A DNA stretch of 64,000 bases, from NCBI RefSeq assembly GCF_022539315.1, contig NC_066323.1, positions 7,305,219 to 7,369,218 on the forward strand, read 5' to 3'. The notes beneath the pieces were generated by a model, which had not been told where the DNA came from, did not search any database, and was given only the letters and a program-made list of their open reading frames with translations. This DNA is from Serinus canaria (taxonomy: Eukaryota; Chordata; Aves; Passeriformes; Fringillidae). The position numbers and the translations under genes were made by a program. Shown one piece after another: positions 24,501 to 34,404 of this stretch (position 1 is the first letter of the stretch; each line of letters starts with the position of its first letter).

Positions 24501-25358
24501 TTATTAATAACTGTATGAATTGGAATGAAATATTGTCCTAATTCTGTTTCAGTCACCCTGAAAAAACAATCCCTCCTGTCAGGATAGTGACAACACACTC
24601 AGCTAATGAAATACAAGATGCAAGGGTTGCGTCATGAAAATGTTCCTCAACACCTAAATAACCCCAGGGCAAACCAGAGATACATAGCTGCTTTTAGGAG
24701 CTCTTCAACTTTCTACTGGTGTCCTTTAGGCTGTTATATCCTGGAAAAATATTTGTTTCCTATCATTCAATGTCTGTATTTTCAGATCACTTTCTGATGA
24801 CTACTTGTTTGCTGAATTCAGGTCTACCTATGAAGGTTCATATTGCTTCCACAGGATGGAGATGAATTTTCTCTCACCTCTTTATATCTTTCATGGGGAA
24901 CGCTATCTGAAGTTATTCTGAGTTGCCATAATTCACACGAGAAACGTGTGATAGCTTTGGGGTGTTCTGCCTGAGCACGTGAGGGAATGTAAATGGCCTG
25001 GGTGAAAATGTTTTCTGCAGCAGAGCAATTCTGTAATACCTTTAACTGCTTTGATTGCTGCTTCTTGGATACAGTGATGGCAGCTATTCTGGAAAATTAA
25101 GTTGGAAAGGCAAAAATCAATTAAGGCCCCTTTCCATGTTAAAAACAGTTTCTTAAATATTTCTGAGGCATTTGGTAATGCTTCGTTGTTTCTTGTGTAG
25201 GCTTTAAGTCAAATCTGTGTTAGATGCCACAGCCTTACTGCAGAACAGCTCTGGCTTTTTGTTTGCTTGTCACTGCTAGTCAGAGGGGAAGAATAATAAT
25301 TTATTGATGTGGTACAGAAGTGGTTGATTGTTGCTGTAGGCAACTGGTCTGTTCTTAC
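21575..25358. other. Non-coding stretch, no gene seen
   Basis: AT-rich with poly(A) of 16 at 21664-21679 and a T/G run around 22050-22097 that creates a lysine and asparagine-rich chance frame on the minus strand. At about 24298 a good acceptor-like tract (tgtttcctctgtag) precedes a plus-strand frame open for about 56 codons in a slightly G+C-richer patch. No matching donor or known protein was seen. Confidence 0.5.
21664..21679. repeat. Poly(A) tract, 16 A
   Basis: Uninterrupted run of 16 A. On the minus strand it supplies the pyrimidine tract of an acceptor-like site upstream of the candidate microexon at 21536-21574. Confidence 0.9.
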
Positions 25359-25577
25359 CTCTCAGTATAAATGCTGTGAACATCTCCCTGGTCCTGTGTT
25401 GGTCCAGTAAGTAATATTGTGCTAAATGGCAAGTCACCAGTGCTTTCTTGCCTTTGTAGTCTAGAGGACACCAGAGCATTATGGGCCTCTCCCATCTTAG
25501 CATATTGTCTTCAATGGCTGATGTCCAAAGGGACAAGCTATCAATTTTAGGCTTCTTCGTCTTAAAATATTTTGTGA
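25359..25577 (-). CDS. Candidate 219-nt internal coding exon on minus strand
   Basis: On the minus strand a strong acceptor (tttcctctacctctttgcag, ending at 25578) precedes a 219-base segment that ends GAGAG and is followed by GTAAGA. The length is 73 codons. One frame is open throughout and beyond both splice sites; both junctions fall after the first base of a codon (phase 1 to phase 1), so the exon could be skipped without a frameshift. The peptide is mixed in composition, with two cysteines (in WCPL and TCHL), two tryptophans, many lysines and the segment LWTSAIEDNMLRWERP. I cannot assign it to a family. Sharing this strand with the 21.5-kb candidate would suit one gene, but the phases do not connect directly. 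A chance combination is possible. Confidence 0.27.
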
Positions 25578-28500
25578 CTGCAAAGAGGTAGAGGAAACCA
25601 ATTGCCCCCAAATAGACCAGATGATGTCAAGGTAGGGAATTAGGATTTGGGATGATGTGCTGCTGGAGTGTAAAACAGATAGTCTTTTCTACCCACACTC
25701 CTTATTAACTACTTTGCAGAGCACAGGCTTGAAGTTTGCCAGCTCAGCATTGTTCTCACTTCCCTGGGCTTGGCTCAGGAACAGGATGTGGAATACAGGT
25801 CCCAGCAGTTTAGCCACCCAAAACTTAGGCATGCAGTTTCAGGGAGCTGGGCGTGCTCCCCTGGCAGTTGGTGGTCAGGACTGACCTCTTCTAGAGAACC
25901 TGCAGCAGCCATAATGAGGTGAGTCCCACCTTGATTCTGCCTTTCTCCAGAGGGTTTGTGTCCCCCATTACTGCCCCCTGGGCCCTGCTTGTTGCTTTGG
26001 AGGTAGGCAGTGGCTGAAGCCATGTTTATGGACTAAGTGCAGGCAAAAGCCACACTGAGCTGGGGAGACAGCACATCTAGGGGATTGGTTGTTTAATTTT
26101 GTGAAAGTGGTTCTAGGACAAAATTTTTGGCCTTTGGAAAAACAATTTCTGATTTGAGCTTTTATCACCTGCTGGTGTAAACTTCTGCAATCCTAAAGAA
26201 TGGCTCCGTAACAGCTTCAGCTTCATGAAGTTGTTTCTCTTTTACTATCGTTTCTCCATCCTTCTGCCCCTTTGCTCTGGCATAAATGCTTGTCTTTGAA
26301 CCAACTTGCCACAGCCCCAGAGCTCATCTGGCTGAAAACCAGCCCACCCCAAGAAGGTGGAGGGAGGGCTGTGTGGCAGCTTTGGGAATGTAGGGCTTGA
26401 GAATGGAATCCTTGTCCTCCTGAATTCACTCGTGAAAAAAGCCCTGAGGGGAGACTGTTGGGATCTGCAGGGGTTATGTTGCCAGTACAACTGCTTCTGT
26501 TGCAAGAAGCAGAAGTTTGCACCCTGCCTGCCTGGACAAAGAAGTCCTTCAGGTGATGGTAACAGGTGTCACCAACAACCTGCACAGCGGCCATCAGCCA
26601 CCTTGGTCTGGTGTCTCGAGTTGTTCAGTCTCTGACATCAAAGTGAAGGCAGAACAAAATGGCCACTGTATTTTCTGAGGCAAGGAAGCCAAAAGTCTCC
26701 ACAGGTGATGTTCACTCCCCTTCTGAGTAACCAGTGGGCTGTGTTTATAGGCATGTTTTTCTTCTACTGCTTGATGATGAATCTAGCATGGTGTTGGAGT
26801 GGTTCCCCCCAGTCAGTCCTGAGGGGTGAGGAGAGATGGAGATGTGAGACTTACTTGCACAGGTCACTCACTGGCCTTGGGCATGCCAGCCTGCAGGCTT
26901 CCTTAAATGCAAGCTATTTGCTGAATTCTGGTGCAGCTTTTTGTAGTCTGGTCTAACCAAGAGGTGTTTTGTCCCAAGGAGGAGGGAAAAATGCATCTGC
27001 AAAGTCTGCAGGACCTGTTATGGAGGCCGTGACTTCAGATCTGCCTATACCTGTCGCAGGGTAAACAAAGCGCCCTGGGAGGACTTGGGGTTAGCTGAAC
27101 ACCTTGGTCACACACTGAGCAAACTATCCCCCAGGTGTGCTTGCAGAACAGACTCTCCATCAGCGTCCTGTCATGCACAAAATGTTTATCCAATTTGTCA
27201 AGATAATCTTTCTTCAAATAAGCTCAGGTCCTAGGCCTCCGAATAGCCCAATTTCAAGCAGTATAAAGTAACTATTTTTTTTTCCCTCCTTTGCTTGCAC
27301 TCCCCCCCCTCCTTTTAATCACTGTGTCAACTTTTCCTTGGCTTTAAGCAAACTGAAAGTAATTATATCATTCTCAAGTGAGTTATTTTTTGACTGAGTT
27401 AGATGATTTGTGAGTTACCCCAACTTGGGAGCATTTTGAAGTATCCTTTTTCAAACACATGTTCTCAGACACCTCATGAAGTTGAGCTCATCAATGACCC
27501 AACAATAAGTTTATACTGGCACGAGTAATTGATAACTAATGATAACTAATTCAGGCTATTTGTAAAGAAGTGTAATTTGGCTTTCCCTCCCCTCTCCCCT
27601 TAATGGCAGTTTCACCTATGGTTCTAGATTTCCCTTAGGAGTTTAAAAGAGCCTGTACATTGTCATTTTCTGCTTGAAGATGTCAATACATTTTAAGTCT
27701 ATTCTAAGTATGGCTTAATAATAGATCAGGTGTTGCTGCCTAAGACAATTCACTCTTTCTTTTGACAGTCAACAGAGTTTCTTAGTTTTGCTGAATACCA
27801 AATATTACTTCTGTGATTGTTCAGAACTGTCAGGCAGCAAGAAAGTTGTGCGGTTTTTCTCCCCCAGCTCCTGCAAAGAACTTGGTGTATGTCCAAAAAT
27901 AGAAACATAAATCATCTCTTTTTATTTTCCTCCCCCACAATATGTTTCATTCACTGATTTCCCTTTCCCCCTCTCAGCCCAGGTAAGACACCAGAACCCA
28001 TCATTTCCTTTTTGCTTAAATTCAGATGGAAGTGAACTTTATCTATTTCCTTACAGTTCTTTGCAGTTAGGATCCTTAATGTACTTGCTGTGTAATTTTT
28101 AAATTTAGTGGGTGAAATACTGATCTGGAGCCAATGGCAATATTCCTGCGGGCCAGATGTGGTCAGTGGGTTCTTGGGGAAACTCTCAGAAGGAGTTGAG
28201 TAGGGCCTGTGAATGTTCTTGCCTTGCCTCTCACCCAGGTCAGGGCATGCAACAGCTGGTTTTGAGCTTTGCATTAGAAAGGCTGTGTTTAAAACCTGAC
28301 TTTTAAAGGGTGTTAAGGGGCACCAATCATTATGATAATGATGCTTATTGTTTTGGGAAGAAATGCTGTGTTTTAAGCAGACTGGTGATATCCTATTTGT
28401 TGTTTGTGAAGGGGAAATGGTAAAATTTGCCTTTAAGGCAGATTGTGAATTGGAAGAGGAAAAAAAACAACTTCGTTCTTCATAACAGCCATATCCCTTT

Positions 28501-28800
28501 GTTCCCTTTTCATGGATTCCTGCTGCCTTTAATTGGTCAAACTTTGACGAGCAGTAGCCCCCCTACATACCTCTGACAGAGCCAAGGGGATACAATGGGT
28601 CAACAAATTTGGAGTTTTGATACAGTGCTCTCTTTCCCCCCATCAGTCAATCCTAGATGTTCATAAAAATTAATATTTGGGCTACAGTATGGCAAAAAAT
28701 AGGGTTTAAAATGTCTAGAGCTGCTATGAATATAAATATTGTTATATTTACAGAAGTGAGGGTTGTGATAGCCAATAAATACGTCTTTATAAATGAAGAT
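25578..28800. other. Non-coding stretch with pyrimidine-rich segments
   Basis: No gene seen. It includes an exact 10-bp tandem duplication GATAACTAAT at 27531-27550, pyrimidine-rich runs at about 27270-27320 and 27930-27980, and the palindrome ATCATTA-TGA-TAATGAT at 28326-28342, which has homeobox-type cores. A 123-codon minus-strand frame at 26223-26594 sits opposite a plus frame in a GC-neutral patch. Neither is recognisable. Confidence 0.5.
27964..27990 (+). other. Juxtaposed splice acceptor and donor (recursive-splice-like)
   Basis: A nearly pure pyrimidine tract runs into tttccccctctcagcccag and immediately into GTAAGA at 27983. An acceptor directly abutting a donor is the layout of recursive splice sites, used to remove very long introns in steps. 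A second AG five bases upstream could also act as acceptor, giving a nominal 5-nt exon. Whether this strand is transcribed is unknown. Confidence 0.25.
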
Positions 28801-28825
28801 TGCCATTATGCAACAGAAGACCTTG

Positions 28826-29022
28826 AAGTGCTTAACAGTTCATTAAAGCCTCACAACCTGTACCCTTCTGCATTATCAATAAATGTTATGATTATAAACC
28901 TTTTCTAAAGTAGGTAAATGGAGACCCTGTGCACTTGACTGAATCTTTTTTCCTCAAGGTCACATAATGACTTGGTGATAGAATTCAGCGATTTTTACAT
29001 TACCACCTGAGACTGCTCCTTA
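28826..29022 (-). repeat. Degenerate MIR/CORE-SINE-like remnant
   Basis: In order along the plus strand I see words matching the antisense of the MIR consensus as I remember it: agtgcttaacag, then cctcacaacctgta, then an attat segment, then taggtaaatggagaccctg (MIR: gatgaggaaactgag), then cctcaaggtcacataatga (MIR: gcccaaggtcacacagcta), then agaattcagcg near the tRNA-derived end. Five ordered matches at roughly the right spacing make homology likely. The copy is therefore on the minus strand, very old and without coding capacity. The plus-strand frame at 28657-28908 overlaps it and is not a gene. Confidence 0.55.
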
Positions 29023-29029
29023 GAAAATT

Positions 29030-32000
29030 CATTTTTGGCAAAGAGAGGGGGGAAAAAAAGGGTATTCATGCTGGTGTCAATACAGCTCTTCTGTCTGAGG
29101 AAGCATTGTCTTTGGTTCCTGTAGAGTATATACTGGATGTGCTGCTCAGGGCTTTTTCTGAATGGTAAATTCATCTTTTCTTGCATTGCCAGTCAACTAA
29201 TTGCTGTCTGTGCAGCCTCACAACTGTTCTAAGTTTGTTCTGCATAATTTTATTTCTGCTCATGCTCTCTTACGCTTTTGTTTGTGTAAGCTGGTTTGCA
29301 CATTATACAGCACTTGTCAGACTCACTTGCAGGGAAATAACTGGAGAATCGTGCTGCATAATATTTTGAGTGAGAAGGCAGTCTTCATCTGGCTGATTTG
29401 ATAGTCCCAGGAATCACTTTGCTTGTTGCCAAAGAGTGAAATCCAGCCTGTAAAAGGGTGTGGGCAGGCACAGGCTCGACAGCCTGAGCGAAACTGAAAG
29501 AGCAGCATGTCAGAACTAAATTTGGATTTTGCAGAGGTAAGTTGCATATTGCCTGAGTCATCAAAGGCAGCAGGAACCTATTGCTTTTGGGTAGAGCAGA
29601 GGCAGCATCCTTCTTCCCAGGTACCTCTAAAGCTCTCTATAAAAGGCTCCCTTTCTGGGTGGCAGCATGGCAAGGTTCATGTTACTCTCTGACAGACTCT
29701 TTTGTTGGCCTCATGCAAAGAATCTGTTCCAGTGCCCTGTGAAAATAATGATCAAGTCTTCCCAGAAATCATTAGCCAGGAACTATTTCTGGCAAAAGAG
29801 AAGTGTTGCCTGAGTCTCTCCTTAGGCAAAAAAATTGTCAAATACACATGGCCAACCCCAAATATTTATGAGTCAGATCTTTCAAAACAGTGGAAAGAGA
29901 TTAAAAATATTACTTTGTACACATCAGTGAGAATTGAAAATATGTGCCTTGTAAACAAAACAGATTATTAAATAATGCAAATATTCTAGAAGCTGGTGTG
30001 CTTATGAAATTTTTGTGGGTTTTTATCAGGTTATCACAAATACTATTGTAAAATTCTAAGCTTTGGCAACAATCATGTTGCTTTGTGACTACTTAAAAAC
30101 CCCCCAGCTTTCAGGCCAATCAAGTCTTTTACATTTGTGGCATTTTTTTAAAAGCAAGAGTCTGCTTCTGTGTCTTCTTTTGCAACAGACCAAATTGTGC
30201 TTTTTTTCTCATGCGTAAAAAAATAGTCTTTCTCCCTGCGATATTTCCAGGTTATTTTTATTGGAAATGTATCCTTTCAGTTTTCTGTAGTTTTAGAATA
30301 ATAAGGACACTTTCATTTTCTGAATTTTCCTTGCTAGCCTGGATAGAATGTACTGCTGTTGACCAGTTCCAATTAAGGCTTCACAGTAGGAACATCAGCA
30401 TTTTATAGTCATGGCAGAAATAAAGCTCAATTCTGCCATGTGCAAACAAGCCATACAGTTGCCAGTTGTGCTGAAGAAAAATCTGTGACCCGTTGGTTCA
30501 ATCAGGGTTTAAACAGTTATAAGTTAGTTTTGCTCTAATGGTATATGGTAAAATTGCTAGCAGTGCTCATTGGGCAGCTCTGGACAAAACATCACACACA
30601 GTACAGAGTTTTGACTCTGACCCATATTTTGTGTGAAATAAAACTAAAGAAGCTGTGGTTTCTATGCAGCATTATGACAAGAGAGTGTTCAGACTTTCCA
30701 CTTGCATATTCTTTTTCTAGAGCAGTTGGGCTTCTGTCATTTAAGTCTGACCCTTGCTGAAATGGGAGGTACCCATATGCTATTAGAATACAAGAAAATG
30801 CCCAAACTTTTCAATCTTGCTTTCTCCTTCTTCAGTTACAAGTGATTTTCTTACTAGAATCTAGTCATGTTTGAGGAAAATCAATATTTCAGTTTTTTTC
30901 CCCTTTTGCTGAATGTGTATCACATGAGGAATGCAATCAGACAGCAGTGGTTCTCTGGGAAAAGATCAACCTCATTTTGCAATCTCAAGAAGTCAAAGTA
31001 ATTCCAACAGCATGCAAATGCTGGTGCTTAACCAGGAATTGTCTCTGAACCTTTATGTTCATTGCTGCTTCTTGATTGAGCATTCACGTTGTTGTATGGT
31101 AGAAGAAAAGGTTGCAGTATAATTCCTTACCACTCTGCCAAGCTGTGATCTGGGGTGTAGAGGGAATCATCTCCCTTATTTTGTCAGTGTTACTCCTTAG
31201 AACTCCTGGCTAAAAAACTATAATAAAGATCTGTCTCAAAAGAAAGGTCATCAGCCAAGTACAGAGACTTCAGGAAGTCTTAAGCAAACCTATGGAGTCT
31301 TTCTGCCATTTGATTGCTCCATCCTGAGCCAGGCTCTTCCTTACTGGTATATTCTGTAATGAAAATGCCAGAGCTGCTCTAATTCCTGCTGCTCTAATGT
31401 GCCTCTGCCTGGCCCTTGCACTGAATGCTGCTTACTCCCTCAGTAGTGGTGCCTTATGCTGCAAGGAGTCCTGGAGAAGCAATGGTCACAAGGTCTGAAG
31501 GAAAACGTGGCTCAGTCTAATCCTAGAGGCAATTAGATGCTGGATGGGAAATATTATGTTGGGGAAGATGAAAATGTAGCAGCTCAGTTTGGCCCCAAGC
31601 TTCAAACCCAGATGTTTGACGGCTTTGGTATGGACACTTCCCCCTTGTACAATAGCACTTTGTGATACTTCTGGTTTATTTACCTGGCTGTTGCTACTGG
31701 GAGCTTGTTACAAGGACCATAGGGCACAAGGGTATTGCTCTTTCGTTGAACTCCACAACAGAGGATGCATTAAAAATGGCCGGTGTAGAACGAAAGAGAG
31801 AACTGCATGGAAGTTTAAGTGAAAGCGTTTCCTAGAAGTCTTTCTCATTAATTGTCTCAAGGGCTCCAGCTGCTTGAAAGATGTGTCCCAAGGGCAAACT
31901 TATTCTCTAAGAAGACAACAGACATCAGATCTTGGCAGGTTAATGTGCAAACTCTTTAGTATCTGCATTAACTCTCTAGGTGCTAAGATGAATGTTTCCT

Positions 32001-34079
32001 CTTAATTGTCAATGCTATCTTTGGAAGAAGCTGACATAGGAATTGAAGTTACTCGGGGAGTTTGATTGCGAAGTTCAGGTGCACAAGGTGAAATCTTAGA
32101 ACTGATTGCATAAAGCTAAAGCATAATCCTTCTGAATGAGAGAGTTTTGGCTGTTATGTTCTCCAGCCAGTGCAAACATGCAAACTATAAAGGCAACTTT
32201 TTGATCGTGTGTTGTTTTTGTAAATTGCCCATTGGCTTACTGGTTTTCCAGGAACTCTGTTTTTTGTTCTTTTCATGAAAAATTGGACAGGATCTGTGCT
32301 CCAGAGGCATTGAGAAGTTGGACTTTCGGTCAAAATATTCAGATTTGATTTCCACCCCTGCCCTGTATAGTTAAAGATTTGAGGAGTTATCCAGCTTCCT
32401 TGAGCTTTCAGAGCTCAGTATTCTCTGTCCTGTGATGAGTTTCTTAGAGGTTTGTGGTATTTCTGAAGTATTTTTTTAAGGGGAAAAGGCTTTTTTTTAG
32501 CATCTATTGTGACACTCACAATTATTGCAGATATTAATAGGGGCCCATAGTCATTATAGGTGGTTGTTACCTCTTGAGGAGTGGTCCTCAAATGACCTAA
32601 GAAAAGCAATTTGGAATAATAACAATAATAACTGTTTCCGTTTCACTGACAGAAGTTTTAGTCTTGCAGAAGCAGAAACAAATATCTGGTTTGGCATCAG
32701 TAGGTACAGTTCTGCCCATAGAGGAAGCGTAATGTGGCCTCAACAAGACAAGAAACCATGCCGTTTTAAGCAGATTAGATAATTGAGATTAGCCCTCTGT
32801 GATCTTGCTGTGTTTTCATTTATTTCAAAACAGTCTAACACAGAGCATGTTGAGCAATCAGTTGAAAATCACGTGCAAACACTGCCTAAGTACCGATAAG
32901 GATCGTGGAGGTAAACAATGAATTCCTACTAATGGCTAAGTCACCAAGGTAAGATCAAGTCTGAATACACACCCTTAGTTAAATATAATTTCATTAACTC
33001 AGGTTACATGGCTTTAGTAAAGGGTTTTCTCCTCTCCCTGCTTTCCACTTTCTGGTGCTTGTCAAATGAACTGCATACAACCAATCCATCATTTTCAACT
33101 TTGTTTGTCTGCACCAGAGATGTGGTTTGAGCTGAGCAATAATCCAGTATAGTTCTGTAAATCTCACAGCAAATCAGCCCTAGATGCACGTGGCAATGCT
33201 GGTTAGGCAAGCACTATTTCAGTGCATTTTGTGTATGACATTTCTGTACCTGAATTCTATTACCCTTTTCACCATCTCCCTTTCCAGAATTCTACCCTAA
33301 CTTGAGGTATTCAACTGGTATTTATATCTCAGAATTTGGCTCTCTATATAAGACTTGCTCTTCCTTTTTGTAGTATCTCATGTCCTTTACTTTTTTCTTC
33401 CCATGCAGTCATTTCTTTAGATCAGTTATCTTTGGTTTTCTAGCCAACCTTCTTCTGAAATATTTAGATTCCCTTTTGCAAAATAGTCTTCATTTAAGCT
33501 TCCAGTCAGCAATGCAGCAGGTGAAAAGAAGCAAACAATGGGAGGACTTTTTTCCATAGGGAGCTCTTGCTTACATGTGAACTGTTTCTATTTTAATATT
33601 CCTCTCATCCTCCCTATTAAGTTCCACCGGAGCAGTTTTCTGTTTTTAGCACAACAGAAGACTTTTCACCCTGATCAGCACTGCCAACTGGTCCAGCCCC
33701 AAGGAGTCAGTTAACACATAGCAGATGACAATAAATAATAGTAATATTTGAAGCATCCATGGCAGTGGATTTAGAATTTATTGGCTCATTTATCAGCCTA
33801 CATAAAACAGGTTTCCTTGCTGCCATAGTAGTAATCTGACAAGGGCCGGTAATAGATTCTTCTGAGGGAATACAATAAAACTCATAGTGAGAACATATGG
33901 CCTCCCCTGACTCAAAAGAGAATGGGAAAAAAGAGCTGTTAATAATGATGATGCATGATTTGTTTTATTTCCTGAAATTATGGAATTTCTATATGCCAGT
34001 CGTATTTGTGATGATGAGTACTGTAAGTACTTGTTCTTTGTCAAAGGCCGGACCTCTTTGTGTTAAGCAAACATAGAAA
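29030..34079. other. Non-coding stretch, no established gene
   Basis: AT-rich, with only chance-length frames apart from the first-exon-like segment at 29507-29536. A plus-strand frame at 29702-29971 (89 codons) has mixed composition but no flanking splice signals or known domain. A 10-bp-arm inverted repeat (CTCTTTCGTT at 31738 and AACGAAAGAG at 31789) is present but within chance expectation. A fragment around 33325-33350 (cagaatttggctctc) resembles the old sauropsid repeats listed elsewhere. Confidence 0.5.
29507..29536 (+). CDS. Candidate 10-codon first coding exon
   Basis: An ATG with A at minus 3 and an in-frame TGA 12 bases upstream opens a 10-codon frame, MSELNLDFAE, ending exactly at a consensus donor GAG/GTAAGT in phase 0. 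Short first coding exons of this form are common in vertebrate genes with alternative promoters. No TATA box or CpG island is evident just upstream. The start loosely resembles that of the PRKG1 alpha isoform, but that exon is much longer and the similarity is probably chance. Confidence 0.15.
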
Positions 34080-34200
34080 ACAAAAAGTGAATTTCTCCCT
34101 CAAAGAGCTTACAACCTTGGAGGAGAAGAGCAAATGGATAGGCAAAAGTGGAAGAATGTTATGAGATTTTATTGACAAACACAAAAAGTAACTGTGAGGC
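34080..34200 (-). repeat. Possible MIR/CORE-SINE-related remnant
   Basis: The plus strand has ccctcaaagagcttacaacc, which closely resembles a word I associate with amniote SINE copies (cctgaagagcttacaatc). It is followed by aactgtgaggcaatgtgag, comparable to the aactgaggcacagagag block of MIR-type elements in antisense. Only two ordered matches are clear, so this is weaker than the 28.8-kb copy. Confidence 0.35.
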
Positions 34201-34340
34201 AATGTGAGTTATCTGTGATTTTTGGTGAGGTGGTTAGGAAAGGACATGAAGGTGTTAACGTGCTTGCAAGGAAGCCCCTCTGAATGCAGACGTGGTGTGG
34301 TTGAAATCATGAAGGTGTGGGTGGTGTTTTTTTGGTGGTT

Positions 34341-34341
<1 letters not shown>

Positions 34342-34403
<62 letters not shown>
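34342..34403. repeat. 62-base poly(T) tract
   Basis: Sixty-two consecutive T with no interruption, by far the longest homopolymer in the window. A plus-strand frame reading through it (34222-34692) contains a long phenylalanine run and is an artefact. If it were the poly(A) tail of a minus-strand retrocopy, the body would begin at 34404; I see no polyadenylation signal there and no target-site duplication. The exact length is likely to be unreliable or polymorphic. Confidence 0.95.

Positions 34404-34404
<1 letters not shown>

Noticed and set aside
29507..29536. Identification of MSELNLDFAE as the start of PRKG1
   Set aside because: Only the general MSEL..DFA pattern agrees, and the real PRKG1 alpha first exon codes for many more residues before its donor.
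31738..31798. 10-bp-arm inverted repeat CTCTTTCGTT / AACGAAAGAG with about 41-base loop
   Set aside because: A few pairs of this arm length and spacing are expected by chance in 64 kb.
33426..33445. Similarity of tctttggttttctagcc to mature miR-9
   Set aside because: It differs from miR-9 within the first half, and the complementary arm expected downstream is absent.
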